Source: Kitagawia praeruptora
Taxonomy: Eukaryota; Streptophyta; Magnoliopsida; Apiales; Apiaceae
Reading direction: 5' to 3'
Assembly (NCBI GenBank): GCA_037693485.1
Contig: CM075351.1
Coordinates: forward strand, 158,166,501-158,230,500
Length of the DNA: 64,000 bases
This document shows, one piece after another, positions 12,345 to 25,851 of this stretch; position 1 is the stretch's first letter; every line of letters starts with the position of its first letter. Below the pieces are notes generated by a model that did no database searches, was not told the DNA's origin, and saw only the letters and a program-made list of their open reading frames with translations. Position numbers and translations under genes: made by a program.

Positions 12345-12464
12345 AAAAGTACCCGCCCAGACATGCGGCAACTAGCACATAAGGAAAAGTACCCGCCCAG
12401 ACATGCGGCAACTAGCACATAAGGAAAAGTACCCGCCCAGACATGCGGCAACTAGCACATAAGG
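12345..12464 (-). repeat. Three perfect 40 bp tandem repeats in the E2 LTR
   Basis: Unit begins AAAAGTACCCGCCCAGACAT. Three identical copies stand here and at 20503-20622 in the other LTR. L0 has a single copy near 715, so the array grew in the E2 lineage before its last transposition. Confidence 0.88.
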
Positions 12465-13308
12465 AAAAGTAAACTAAGTTTATCCACATTTAAGCCAACA
12501 CCACGTAGTTGGCACTTATGACTTCTAACAATTACTACGACCCGACTTATACCATTTAGCACATAAACATTTACCGATAAGCCAACTCTTATAACTATAT
12601 CTCATATGACAATAACAATTAGCACTTAGCACTTAGCACTTAGCACTTAGCAATTAACAATTTCAATTGGAAACTAACAATTAGCAATTAGCACTTAACA
12701 ATTACTTGACAACTAACCCGAATATATATTATCCGACAATTAATAATTACTCACTAACAATTAGCAATTTAACAATTAACAATCACTAACCCGAACTTTT
12801 AATCGGACTCATAATTAAACCCAACAATTATAATTACAAACATACCTTCCGAATTAAATATCGGAAATTCACCCAATAATCACAATCTTACAATTTTAGT
12901 CTAATTATACCCATTACCACATTAAGCTTTCCATTTAACTAATTAAACCACCATAATTAACCTCGCAATTTAAACTAACTAATTACCACCATAATTAACC
13001 TCGCAATTTAAACTAACTAATTACCACACTAATCTCACAATTAAATCTAATTTAATTACCACAATAATCTCACAATTTAAAATCAATTAAATTACCACAA
13101 TTTAAAACTAATTAAATTACAACCATTTTCTCCAAATTCAATATACACTAATTATCAAAATTAACACATACATCTCATAATTTAAAACTAACTAATTTAA
13201 AACAATTAAATAATTTAAAATACGGAAATTAAATAGGTGGACACGAAATTATACCATTTCCGTTCCGATTCGACTCGCCCGAAAATCAAACCACCGGAAA
13301 AACAATCT

Positions 13309-13312
<4 letters not shown>

Positions 13313-13384
<72 letters not shown>

Positions 13385-13391
13385 TCTCTCT
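13313..13391. repeat. (CT)n microsatellite in the E2 3' LTR
   Basis: Long CT run with a few interruptions. It is shorter in the other LTR (about 21473-21533), and this explains most of the LTR length difference. Open frames across it are repeats of Leu-Ser or Arg-Glu and are not genes. Confidence 0.9.
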
Positions 13392-14366
13392 CTTCTGCGT
13401 TTCGCGCACCACTACCAGCGCCTCCCCTTCGCCGGAGCCAGCCACCGTCGCCGCCTCCGTCTCCGTCTCCGGCCGGTCGGACCTCCCCCTCCCCTCTTCG
13501 AGCTCGTACACAGCACAGATGCACATATACACACACATATATGTATATACACCCATATATATATATATCATCCCCCAATTTCTTTCCTCAATCTCTTTTT
13601 CTCTCTCCCCGTTGGTTTCTCTTCCCCCCTCCCCGATCAGTTTTTTGTTTGAGCGGCTGCGCCTGTTTGTTTCTGTGTGTGTGTGTATGTATCTGTTATG
13701 TGTGTTTTAACCCTAATGGGCTCAAGCCCAATAACATATAAAGCAATACAATTAAATACTACACACCTTAAATAATATTTGGAGTAAATAAATCTAATTT
13801 GTAAAAATAAAATTTCTAGCATAATTAAATACTAGAATATTTTTAAAGACTTTTGGAGAAAGAATTGGAATTAAATCTCAATTTTCTAAATTGATATGCA
13901 TTTTACAAATCAATAATAATTTATAAAAACAATTCATAAAAATAATAATTGTGATTCATAATTCACAATTTACAGGGTTTTATAAAAATACTACAAACAC
14001 TATTGTTTTAGTAAAATCTCAAATTCTTGATTTTATATATTAATCAAGTAATTTCTACAAATCCTCAAATAATTAAAATAAACATTTTCTAAGGATTTTA
14101 AAATCTCTAAATTATTCAATAATTTAAAATAAAATCTTTACTGAATAATTTCACATTCCAAAATTAAATCTTTATCCAAATAATTTATTGACTCGAGATA
14201 TCTACTTGGTCCATAAAATTTTTTAAAAGGGTCCCGGTTCCACTTAACCGAAAATAATTAAATAATTAAATAAAATAAAAAAAAAAATTCCTCCTCATTT
14301 TAGGAAAACATTATCATTATTGAAATAATAATAAAATCATTTCTTGAAAAATCCGGGTTATTACAG

Positions 14367-14400
14367 TCTACCCTCCTTAAAAGGATTCCGTCCACGGAAT
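14367..14400 (-). other. E2 polypurine tract and adjoining hairpin
   Basis: Read on the minus strand: hairpin GATTCCG-TGGA-CGGAATC, then CCTTTTAAGGAGGGTAGA, one base before the 3' LTR. It would prime plus-strand DNA synthesis. It corresponds to the E1 and E5 sites and establishes the minus orientation. Confidence 0.85.
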
Positions 14401-15529
14401 CAGCTAAGGCCACTACTGGGATTCCTTAACTCTTTTATCATCAACACTTATTCTGCAAAACAGGAGATAGTGTCTCTTCGTAAACAACTTCTCCAATATC
14501 TCAATTCAAACCTCGATTCTCTATCTGACACTATTATCGCTGGAGTCTTATAACCCACCATTATTCCTTTCACATATACGTCTTGCCCAACTTTCTATTA
14601 TTATACTATCCTTGAGAGAGAGAGTTCACTGATTCTATTCACATAACACTTTTGAGAGAGAGAATGCACTAATTCCATTAACATAATATCATTGAGAGTG
14701 AATGAACTAAATAATTCGATTGATACGTCACTGATATTCTATTCTTTTTGGAATTCGCTCCTGCTCTTGGCGATTCCGTTGCGAATCTAGTTTCTATCAG
14801 CGAATTTATGACTTGGCAGACCTGGTTGGTATCCCCTTCAAATTTATTAGAGATAATAAGAATAATGGAGCTTTGAAAAGATAGCTGTCATATCAAGGCA
14901 ATTGTCACACACTGGTGATCATAAGGTTATGAGTGTAAAAGTCAACCTTATTTGAAATGAGAGAATTTACTGAGAGATCAATATGATCATAAGAACTCAC
15001 GTTGCGTGTCTCAGTTAAGACATTACTAAAGGTAGTTAGCCTTCTTGTATTTCACAACTCACAAGTGACGGCGTCCCGTCAGACTTCTATCACACAGACA
15101 GATAGCCCTTGTGTCCCCTATAAGTATAGGGTTGTTCGTCTCAGTGGAAGCTGAGAAGTATGAAAGTAATTCGAAGTGAAGATAATAATTATCGTCTTTC
15201 TACAAATAATTCTCAAAGGACACCTTGGAGTTGAATCGAACGGATTCCAAAGGTGTGATTTCCAAAGAAAAGGATAACCAGAAAGATACTGGTATTCAAT
15301 AAGCAAGTGGTGCTATATCACCATAGAATCATCCACTATTGAAGGAAAGTGGAAGTTTGAAATAACATCATTCGATAGGGCTTCAGAAATCTGAAGGCAG
15401 GAATAATGACAGCTTTTGGCACAATCGAAATTAAATATGGTTTAACACGAGTATTGAAGAACAACTTCGAAAAGGGAGTATATTCTTTATCAAAATTCTC
15501 TCTTGGAGAGATGTCAGGATAGATAATGG

Positions 15530-15735
15530 ATTAGGGAGGTAATCAAAACAATTTACACATGGGGAGATGTCAAATAATTCATATATTGGGGAGGTAATTA
15601 AAATAATTTATGCACGGGGATGTGTCAAATAATTCGTCGATTGGGGAGGTAATAAACATAAGTTGCGAATGGGGAGATATCAAATAATTCAGACTGGGGA
15701 AGTAATCAAAATGATTCATAATTGGGGAGGGTAAT
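15530..15735 (-). repeat. Degenerate tandem repeat in the E2 interior
   Basis: Two alternating ~30 bp halves, 'ttggggaggtaatcaaaat' and 'ggggagatgtcaaataattc', recur about four times in ~200 bp. A shorter remnant is in E5 at about 61220-61270. It is non-coding. Confidence 0.7.
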
Positions 15736-16757
15736 GCCAAGGTCTCCACGGATGCCTTTCATGTCGGCTCCTCTGACGGATAATTGTTCGATTGTAGCGC
15801 TCTTCTTTTCCACGCACACCCTAAGGTGCTCGATAACCGACGTCATCGTCGACTCGTAATAGTTGCTAGAGATTCAACCATCGGCATTTTAAGATATTAA
15901 GGAGTTCTATTCGACTCGGCGCAAGCATCTCACGCAAGCGTTCTATTCTTTGAGAAGACTTCGATACGGTGTCGCCCCTAGCAACGACGAATTCCACATG
16001 TCGAATGGGCGATGTTCCGGAACATTGCTGGAAATACATACTTAGGTCCAGTCACCATTATAACCGTATTTATACCACATGTTCCTGTCCTCATGACAAT
16101 TCCGTGTGCAACTTAAGCTTATCCCTTTTTGGCATAACAACCTTCGTACTAGTCTCTCTCAGACTTTCTCGGTCCGTCTTGATTCTTAAAACATTTCTCG
16201 TCTTTATCGACCAAGCACCACTTCACCATTTTCTCTACGTAATCATTTGAAACATTCGACGTCCGTCCACCAATCTATTTCTAATATTACCTCAAGCTCT
16301 TTTAAACTCGAGAAGATTTAAATACCCGCAACTTCGGCTAATACTCTTCTATAGGGATCTTGTTTTGCTTCCCTTTTTGGAATTTTAACAGTACGGATAC
16401 TATCTCAACTCATCATTATCATAATACTGGATGCCAGCTTTCTATCATTCACCATCATATTGAAATTCATTATAGTTCAGGGAATACATAACTGTCTCCA
16501 TGAATCCCCTAAAATCATATTAAATCTAGGCCTCGGGCGCTCTATGCCCCTGCCAGCCAACACTTGTCTCTAAGAGTTCTTTACCAAACATCCATCACCA
16601 CAAGAAGTGAAGTCTACCTCAACATATTCCTCAAAATCTTATCTTAATCATTGGTACTATATCCAATAGTCCAACATGAACTCTACATGAGTTCTGACGT
16701 TCTCACATAACTATACCCACTCTTACTCACTCTCGTTTCTAGTTTACTATAACCTCA

Positions 16758-16769
16758 GCTCTGATACCA
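16758..16769 (-). other. E2 primer-binding site (tRNA-iMet type)
   Basis: GCTCTGATACCA on the plus strand is TGGTATCAGAGC on the minus strand, four bases from the 5' LTR. It confirms that E2 points left. Confidence 0.9.
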
Positions 16770-16773
16770 TTTC

Positions 16774-19700
16774 TGTAACGCCCCAAATCCGGGGTCAGGG
16801 ATTTGGTCGTCACGCAGAAATCCTTAACATCAAATTACCTGTTTAACAACATTAAACCATCTGTAATCATTAAAACTGAAATATAACTCTGCGACCCCAA
16901 CCACCAAGCATCTTTTAGGTCATAGGGCTAGAAACAAGAACTACATTCTTTACATCTTTATTACATCCATTCTATTACATCGCACTATGTCTTAAAAATC
17001 TTATACTACTAGTATAGCTTCGTTGGGAAGTACACCAGCAACTAGTACTACTCAGCACAAAGTAATATATATTACACATCAATGTACTTACATATAACTT
17101 ATTCCAGCTATAACTTTTCTGGATCATATCATCTTCATAAGGGCGTACTGCCTGCTTCTTCTGAGCCATGCAGATAAGCCTCAATCATCTACCTTCCTCT
17201 GAAAGGTTAATATTTAAAACAAGCAAGTATGAGCGAAAGAATTGCCCAGCAAGTATTAATAGAGCACAACAATATATATCAATATACACATGGAGTTTTC
17301 AAAATATAACGATACTTAATATCAATTTCGAAATATTTACAACAATGAAACCTCAGTAGGGGATATATGACATTTCGAGTAACATAAGATAAATAAAGTA
17401 AGTTCATGTCAACAATAGTAATCCTCATACCTTATCCACATACCATACCTCATAGTATTGATAACCTCTTAGGGAGCTTTTCAAAATATGCAGTTCAATA
17501 TGCTGCTAAGATAGTTATTACCACCCTTCATAAACCAAACCATTATAAAGTTCCCTTTTTTAACACTCCTCAAGTTTGTAAGTATATACACATGAGTATA
17601 TCATTATCATCAAAACACCTTACAGTTCAAGATTCTGTACAGGATATAAGTTCGTTACCACTTGATAAGTTAAACTCAGAAATAACTGATAGGAAGAGAG
17701 TCAAAGCTCTTGAAGCAAAACATTTGGGATTTAACATCAATAACCGATGAACCATCTTTCTACTTTTGAATAATTGCAAAAGTGCACAAGAACGTGCCAT
17801 TATTGTTAGAATAATCTTGCAGTTCTAGATACTGCATGAATTCATCATCTTTCAAAATTGAAAACAACACTATCGGCTACTTGGCACTTAGGCCTAAGAA
17901 GCAGTGTTTGAGTATTTTTCCAAAGTGGAGGATGGGACTTAAAGAAAACATAAAAACCTGACAAGGATTGACGATGATCAGTCGCCACATCCAAGTCCAA
18001 TAATCCGCGGGTCTTCTCTACCGGTAGAAGGATAGAAACTACATCCGTAACTATCCCTGAGTGAAAACTACATCCGTAATCACCCTCGATGAAAACTACA
18101 TCCGTAATCATCCTTCGGCAACACATGGGCCGGAATAATAATTGATGGACCGCCTGGCTCACGGCCGCTTACACATCCCGGGAATCGTTCGTCAACGATT
18201 CCCACACCTGCCAGAGTCCCCTTTTTCTTTTCTTGTCAAAATCATTTTGATAGAAAACTTGAGTAGTTGAAGTTCGACGGAAGTCGACCAATAGTTTCTC
18301 GAAAAACGAGCAAGAGAGTAAAACCTGACCGGGGGTTTTCGAAAATGTTTTGAGTTCAAAAGAGTTCAAGTATAGATATACACTTGTACCGATATCAATC
18401 TCGACACAGGGTTTTGTGACCACACATGGAAAATGGTACGCATAAAGCTTGTAACCACAACAGGGTAATTCCATATATATATAAGTTCTTGAAAAGTAAC
18501 TTACCTAGATAGATTCAAAATATAATATTTTAAATGACTATGAAAGTCCTTAGACAACCTTTAAATAGTGTTTTATAACCTTCAAAACACTTAGAGTATT
18601 TAATAATTATTTGACTACTATGTAACAAATAATAAATATTCAATAATCCCTTTTTAAAAGAATACTCAAATTAATATTCATTTATTAGTAATATTCAAAT
18701 AATACTTACTATTAATACTGGAATATTTAATAACCTCAAATCACCCAAATACAACTCGTGGAATGTTTCTAATCAAAATCAAGACACAATCTCTCCAGCA
18801 GTCTCCAAACTTTAGCCACTTTATCACATAACTACTACTGACTCTCGGTCAATAAGAAATAATTAATAAGCATGAAAATCCTTGTTCTCTTTCTTTTCTT
18901 TTGTTTTTTAATGAATATTATAATTGATATTCATCGAATTAAATAAGCATTCAAATAACATATATCGATATCAATCTAGCTGTTTTAAGCTGAAAGTAAC
19001 CAATTATAACCATTGGAATATCTTTAATCCGTATTGAAAATAAACTATCTCCGATAAATAATATACTAGATAGAATCACTCCATTAAATTGTTTTATTAT
19101 TTCTCCGGGACAAAGTGATTTTAAGAAAGCGTTTTGAAAATGATATTCATCTAATTAAATAAATTTAATTAGGCGAATGAGGTTTATTTAATTAGTAAAT
19201 GCTTTCAGGGGCATCTAGTAATTAAATAAACACCGATTTATTGGTGATGTTGCCTTTAGGTTAATTATTGCGAAATTCTTTTTAAAAGCTTTGCCCGGGT
19301 TTTCGAAAACATACAATACAAAATAGCCCCGACACGCGGGCTAAGCACGATAATTCAACACACGCTCTACCCTCGGAGCCTTTACCACGTAGTTCCATAT
19401 ACACGTATATGTATCTATATATACCTCATAACATATAGTCCACTACCCCATTGCTAAAGTTTATAAATATACAACATATAAATCGAGATGTAGAACCATA
19501 AGAATGTCACCGCCCATCGACAGTATTATAAGTCATGGGTTTTGATTATTGCACGAGAAGAATTTAATATTGTTGGCAAAGCAAGGAATACAATGATTTG
19601 GGAGAAGAAGTACAAGGTTGGAAAAACTCGCGATTATGGGTTGAAAACTTATTTAACACATTTCATATATTTAAAATAAATATACTCTGAACAATAGAGT

Positions 19701-21466
19701 ATGCATAGTAAACTTGCCTCCGGTCCTTAGCAGAAATAGAAACCACGAACAAATCCTTCGCACCTCGTCCAAGTAATTCCATGGACCTTACCTGACGTCT
19801 CGATCTTCCTTTTTGGATGCACGTCATTCCATCTCGATTATGCCCTAATGGTACTGAAATAGTTACGCGTACGTGTCAGTCATACCACGTATATCGAGTA
19901 GACACAACTCGGGATTATCACTAAATAATCATAAAGTCAAACTATAGGTGTCCTCCCTATAGTTGACTACTCTAATACCACTTATTGCACATAAGACATT
20001 TAGTAATAGCAAACAACACGGGAAGAGTCTCCTTATATAAAGTGAACATTTCCTAGTACCAACATATCATAACACTACACAGTTATAACACTTAGTCAAA
20101 ACTCCACTTAACACTTTTGACCATAATACTATTGACATACTCTTGTCACAAGTTAATTAACAAGTAATCCTCAAAACATACTTAGCCCTCGATAAAGACT
20201 CATAATACCCATTTAATCTTCAAGACACATTTAATCCTCGAATTGGCACATAATCCTCGAATTAATTCACTTAACACATATGCACATAAACAGTTAACAC
20301 CCAAATCATACCTTTAAACCCTTGAAATCAAATAAGTTAAATAATTTAAAATGCAGGGGATTTTTAGAAAATTTCGGCATGTAGTATTCGTTTATCGGAC
20401 TATGGGCTCAGCCCCTCCATGCCAACAAAACAATTTATAACCCTGCTTTTGATAAAATAAAAGCTGCCTCAACTTGCAGCAACATAAAAGTAAACATATA
20501 AGAAAAGTACCCGCCCAGACATGCGGCAACTAGCACATAAGGAAAAGTACCCGCCCAGACATGCGGCAACTAGCACATAAGGAAAAGTACCCGCCCAGAC
20601 ATGCGGCAACTAGCACATAAGGAAAAGTAAACTAAGTTTATCCACATTTAAGCCAACACCACGTAGTTGGCACTTATGACTTCTAACAATTACTACGACC
20701 CGACTTATACCATTTAGCACATAAACATTTACCGATAAGCCAACTCTTATAACTATATCTCATATGACAATAACAATTAGCACTTAGCACTTAGCGCTTA
20801 GCACTTAGCAATTAACAATTTCAATTGGAAACTAACAATTAGCAATTAGCACTTAACAATTACTTGACAACTAACCCGAATATATATTATCCGACAATTA
20901 ATAATTACTCACTAACAATTAGCAATTTAACAATTAACAATCACTAACCCGAACTTTTAATCGGACTCATAATTAAACCCAACAATTATAATTACAAACA
21001 TACCTTCCGAATTAAATATCGGAAATTCACCCAATAATCACAATCTTACAATTTTAGTCTAATTATACCCATTACCACATTAAGCTTTCCATTTAACTAA
21101 TTAAACCACCATAATTAACCTCGCAATTTAAACTAACTAATTACCACCATAATTAACCTCGCAATTTAAACTAACTAATTACCACACTAATCTCACAATT
21201 AAATCTAATTTAATTACCACAATAATCTCACAATTTAAAATCAATTAAATTACCACAATTTAAAACTAATTAAATTACAACCATTTTCTCCAAATTCAAT
21301 ATACACTAATTATCAAAATTAACACATACATCTCATAATTTAAAACTAACTAATTTAAAACAATTAAATAATTTAAAATACGGAAATTAAATAGGTGGAC
21401 ACGAAATTATACCATTTCCGTTCCGATTCGACTCGCCCGAAAATCAAACCACCGGAAAAACAATCT

Positions 21467-21528
<62 letters not shown>

Positions 21529-22506
21529 TCTCTCTTCTGCGTTTCGCGCACCACCACCAGCGCCTCCCCTTCGCCGGAGCCAGCCACCGTCGCCGCCTCC
21601 GTCTCCGTCTCCGACCGGTCGGACCTCCCCCTCCCCTCTTCGAGCTCGTACACAGCACAGATGCACATATACACACACATATATGTATATACACCCATAT
21701 ATATATATATCATCCCCCAATTTCTTTCCTCAATCTCTTTTTCTCTCTCCCCGTTGGTTTCTCTACCCCCCTCCCCGATCAGTTTTTTGTTTGAGCGGCT
21801 GCGCCTGTTTGTTTCTGTGTGTGTGTGTATGTATCTGTTATGTGTGTTTTAACCCTAATGGGCTCAAGCCCAATAACATATAAAGCAATACAATTAAATA
21901 CTACACACCTTAAATAATATTTGGAGTAAATAAATCTAATTTGTAAAAATAAAATTTCTAGCATAATTAAATACTAGAATATTTTTAAAGACTTTTGGAG
22001 AAAGAATTGGAATTAAATCTCAATTTTCTAAATTGATATGCATTTTACAAATCAATAATAATTTATAAAAACAATTCATAAAAATAATAATTGTGATTCA
22101 TAATTCACAATTTACAGGGTTTTATAAAAATACTACAAACACTATTGTTTTAGTAAAATCTCAAATTCTTCATTTTATATATTAATCAAGTAATTTCTAC
22201 AAATCCTCAAATAATTAAAATAAACATTTTCTAAGGATTTTAAAATCTCTAAATTATTCAATAATTTAAAATAAAATCTTTACTGAATAATTTCACATTC
22301 CAAAATTAAATCTTTATCCAAATAATTTATTGACTCGAGATATCTACTTGGTCCATAAAATTTTTTAAAAGGGTCCCGGTTCCACTTAACCGAAAATAAT
22401 TAAATAATTAAATAAAATAAAAAAAAAATTCCTCCTCATTTTAGGAAAACATTATCATTATTGAAATAATAATAAAATCATTTCTTGAAAAATCCGGGTT
22501 ATTACA
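16774..22506 (-). repeat. E2 5' LTR (right copy)
   Basis: 5,733 bp, almost identical to 8616-14365. It carries the same hairpin (18180-18203), the three 40 bp repeats (20503-20622) and a shorter (CT)n (about 21473-21533). It ends at the target duplication CTTTT (22507-22511), after which the E1 protease resumes. Confidence 0.93.
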
Positions 22507-25500
22507 CTTTTATATCTAGAGATTTTGCGCATAAATTGAAACTTAAAACCCAACCACTAAGGGAATTATTGTAAGTAGAGATAGCTAATCAAGAAGTCGT
22601 TCCAGTTAATCAGATTCACCTCGATTGCAAAATAGAAATAGGTGGACAATCCTTCTGTGTTGATTTGATTCCTTTTAAGCTAAGGGAATTCGATGTTATT
22701 TTGGGAATGGATTGGTTGTCTCGCAATAATGCGTAGATAGATTGTAAGGGTAAAAAGGTTAAGTTGAAAACCCCAGGGAAGAAGGAAATAGTGTTTAAAG
22801 GGCTATGACAGACCCAGACCATTCTGACCATGGCACAGACCAAGAGACTGCTACGAAAAGGGAACGAAGCTTATTTGGCTTACGTTATAGACACCAAGAA
22901 AGAGGCGCCCAAGATACAAGATATTACGGTAGTTAAAAAATTTGAAGACGTATTTCCTCAAGATCTTCCTGGACTACCACCAGATAGAGTGATTGAGTTT
23001 GCTATCGAGTTAGCCCCGGGGACGGTGCCAGTTTCCAAGGCCCCGTACCGATTGGCACCAGTAGAGATGAAAGAGCTAGCAAAGCAATTGCAGGAATTGT
23101 TGGATAAGGGTATTATAAGACCCAGTGTGTCACCTTAGGGCGCACCAGTGTTGTTCGTTAAGAAAAATGACGGGAGTATGAGGTTATGCATCGACTATCG
23201 AGAGTTGAACAAGCTAACCATAAAGAACAAGTACCCGTTACCTAGAATTGACGATTTGTTTGACCAGCTAAGAGGAGCTGTGTATTTCTCCAAGATTGAC
23301 TTGAGAACCGGATATCACCAACTAAAGATTAAACCTGAAGATATCCCAAAGACTGCATTCCGTACCAGATATGGACACTATGAATTCTTGGTGATGTCGT
23401 TTGGATTAACCAACGCCCCAGCAGCTTTCATGGATTTAATGAATAGAGTGTTCAAGGAATATTTGGACCAATTTTTTATAGTCTTTATTGATGATATTCT
23501 GATCTACTCAAAGACAGAGGAAGAACACGCTGAACATTTGAGGATAACCTTAGAGACACTTCGAAAGGAGAAGTTATATGCCAAATTCTCAAATTGCGAG
23601 TTCTGGAAAAATGAGGTACAATTTTTAGGGCACGTAATCAATAGAGAAGGAGTGCTAGTTGACCCCTCCAAGATAGAGGCAGTTTCAAATTGGGAACGAC
23701 CAACCACTCCAACAGAGGTAAGGAGTTTCATAGGGTTAGCAGGATATTATAGACGATTTGTCCAAGATTTTGCAAAGATTGCAGCTCCATTAACTCGACT
23801 TACCCGTAAAACTGAGAAATTTGAATGGACTGAAAAATGCGAGAAGAGTTTTCAAGAGCTGAAGAAGAGGTTGGTAACGGCCCCAGTGTTGGCGTTGCCT
23901 GATGGAAAAGGAGATTTCATGATTTACAGCGATGCTTCACATAAAGGATTGGGATGCGTACTTATGCAGCACGGTAAGGTCATAGCGTATGCGTCAAGGC
24001 AATTGAAGGATTACGAGATCCGATACCCCACCCATGATCTAGAATTAGCAGCAATCGTTTTTGCCTTAAAAATTTGGAGGCACTACTTATATGGGGAGAA
24101 GTGTGAGATTTACACTGACCATAAGAGCCTTAAGTACATTTTTACGTAAAAAGAGCTCAACATGCGCCAGAGGAGATGGCTAGAGTTAATCAAGGATTAT
24201 GACTGTGAGATTCGTTATCACCCGGGCAAAGCCAATGTGGTGGCTGACGCCCTTAGTCGAAAAGAGAAGCTCAAGATGATAACTATAGAGGAAGAATTGG
24301 TAAAGGACTTTGAGAAGTTGGAAATTGAGATTAAGATGCCTGAAGAAGGTCAAGAAAAGTTGATGGAAATTCGAATCCAGCCCCCATTGTTGGAAAAGAT
24401 TAGGATGCCAAGAGCAAATGATAGAAGCAGAAAAGAACTCGACCGAGGAGTTAATGACTGGGGAAGAAATCAAGTGTGAAAAAGATAAAGACGGGATCAT
24501 GAGATACATGTGGAGGATATGGGTCCCAAATGATCAGGAACTCAAGGCTGAAATTTTATATGAGGCACACAGCTCAAAGTACTCAGTGCACCCCGGTAGC
24601 ACCAAGATGTATAGGGATTTAAAAGAGTACTATTGGTGGCCCAACATGAAAAAGGACGTTGTAGAGTGGGTAAGTAAATGCTTAACCTGCCAGAAGGTGA
24701 AAGCAGAGCACCAAAGGCCCAGCGGACTTCTACACCCCTTGGAGATTCCCGAATGAAAATGGGAACATATAGCTATGGACTTCATAGTAGGTTTGCCAAG
24801 GACCAAAGCAAACCATGACGCCATATGGGTGATTATAGATCGACTAACAAAGTCAGCTCACTTTCTACCGATCAACGAAAGGTATACGGTCGACAGGCTG
24901 GTAGATATCTACTTAAAAGAGATAGTGGCGCGACATGGAGTTCCAGTCGCCATAGTATCCGATCGAGATCCTCGATTTAACTCCAGATTTTGGAGGAGCT
25001 TCCAAGAATGTGTAGGAACCAGGCTAAACATGAGTACAGCCTACCATCCTCAGACAGACGGGCAAAGTGAAAGGACCATCCAGACACTAGAAGATATGTT
25101 GAGAGTCTGTGCTATAGACTTTAAAGGAAATTGGGATGATCACTTGCCATTGATTGAGTTTTCTTACAACAATAGTTTCCATTCAAGCATAGGGATGCCG
25201 CCTTACGAGGCCCTTTATGGAAGGAAATGCCGATCTCCCCTATATTGGGATGAAGTCGGAGAGCGAAAGATGCTCAGACCTGAGATGGTCCAACGGACAA
25301 AAGATGCAGTAGATCTAATCAGAGGACGGCTGGTAGCAGCCCAGGATTGACAAAAGAAATATGCCGACTTAGCTCGGAAAGGAAAAGAATATGAAGTAGG
25401 AGACCTAGTGTTCCTAAAGGTGTCTCCTTGGAAAGTATTAATGAGGTTTGGAAAGAAAGGGAAGCTGAGCCCTAGATATATTGGCCCATTTGAGATTTTA

Positions 25501-25818
25501 AGACGAATTGGGGAGCTAGCTTATGAACTGGCATTGCCCCCGAACCTGCAGCAAGTGCACAATGTGTTCCATGTCTCAATACTGAGGAAGTATAACCCAG
25601 ATGCCAAGCACATAGTGGAATATGAGCACGTGGATATGCAACCAGAGTTGACCTACGTAGAGCAACCTGTGGAAATCATAGACAGAAAAGATCAAGTGCT
25701 CCGAAACAAGGTCATCAAGCTTGTCAGAGTTTTGTGGTAGAACCACAACGTAGAAGAATCAACCTGGGAACTAGAAAGTGCAATGATGGAAAAGTACCCC
25801 CATTTGTTTTCAAGCTGA
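22507..25818 (+). pseudogene. pol: E1 pol: protease end, RT, RNase H, integrase, chromodomain-like tail, broken
   Basis: Continues the protease (FDVILGMDWLSRNNA, 22689-22733). RT follows (23148 on): LCIDYRELN, KIDLRTGYHQ, catalytic FIDDILIYS near 23490. RNase H has IYSDAS and LELAAIVFALKIW, to 24149. Integrase follows: HPGSTKMYRDL, CLTCQK zinc finger (24590-24700), core with MDFIVGLP, SDRDPRF and HPQTDGQSER. The end has FEILRRIG, VHNVFHVS and VEIIDRKDQVLRNK, typical of chromovirus tails. Frame breaks: stops at 22572, 22734, 22806, 23136, 24147, 24754, 25348 and 25738, plus a one-base frameshift near 24405. Most stops are a single C-to-T or G-to-A change from Gln, Arg or Trp codons. The frame ends at TGA 25816. 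Not functional. Confidence 0.92.
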
Positions 25819-25851
25819 TTCCGGGACGGAATCCTTTTAAGGAGGGGAGAC
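25817..25851 (+). other. E1 polypurine tract with upstream hairpin
   Basis: Hairpin GATTCCG-GGA-CGGAATC (25817-25833) overlaps the pol stop codon. The purine run AAGGAGGGGAGA (25839-25850) and one C precede the 3' LTR. The run primes plus-strand synthesis. Confidence 0.85.

Larger units (their letters stand above)
8616..14365 (-). repeat. E2 3' LTR (left copy)
   Basis: 5,750 bp LTR. Landmarks in plus coordinates: a three-copy ~29 bp repeat at 9877-9957, a perfect hairpin at 10022-10045, an AT-rich zone at about 10320-11080, three perfect 40 bp repeats at 12345-12464, short TTAGCACTTAGC repeats at about 12610-12700, and a (CT)n run at about 13313-13391. Minus-strand frames of 101 and 105 codons (10011-10316 and 9687-10004) recur in LTR copies but match no family I know; I treat them as chance frames. 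The half from 8616 to ~11560 is the part shared, in reverse complement, with the E5 LTR. Confidence 0.93.
14366..16773 (-). other. E2 interior, non-coding, with degraded pol traces
   Basis: 2.4 kb with no credible ORF on either strand. On the minus strand it starts with the primer site and resembles the E5 interior near 59370-59590 ('gttatgtattccc'). Traces that look like the RT N-terminus (near 16000) are full of stops. It ends in the hairpin and polypurine tract. Near 14610-14710 a ~45 bp unit with GAGAGAG is repeated two to three times. This is the skeleton of a chromovirus-like interior that has lost its genes. Confidence 0.7.
8616..22506 (-). mobile_element. E2: young non-autonomous LTR element with giant LTRs
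   Basis: Inserted in the E1 protease with target duplication CTTTT (8611-8615 and 22507-22511). On the minus strand it runs: 5' LTR (16774-22506), primer site, 2.4 kb interior, polypurine tract, 3' LTR (8616-14365). LTRs start TGTAATAACCCGG and end GGGGCGTTACA in that sense. They are 5,750 and 5,733 bp and differ at only about ten bases by eye, plus a (CT)n length change. That makes the insertion recent. The interior has no intact frame, only faint pol-like traces, so mobility would depend on proteins from a relative. Its terminal hairpin and polypurine tract resemble those of E1 and E5. Confidence 0.93.

Noticed and set aside
13215..13822. Long overlapping ORFs on both strands across 13215-13822 and 21373-21964
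   Set aside because: They arise from the (CT)n microsatellite; translations are Ser-Leu or Arg-Glu repeats followed by low-complexity sequence.
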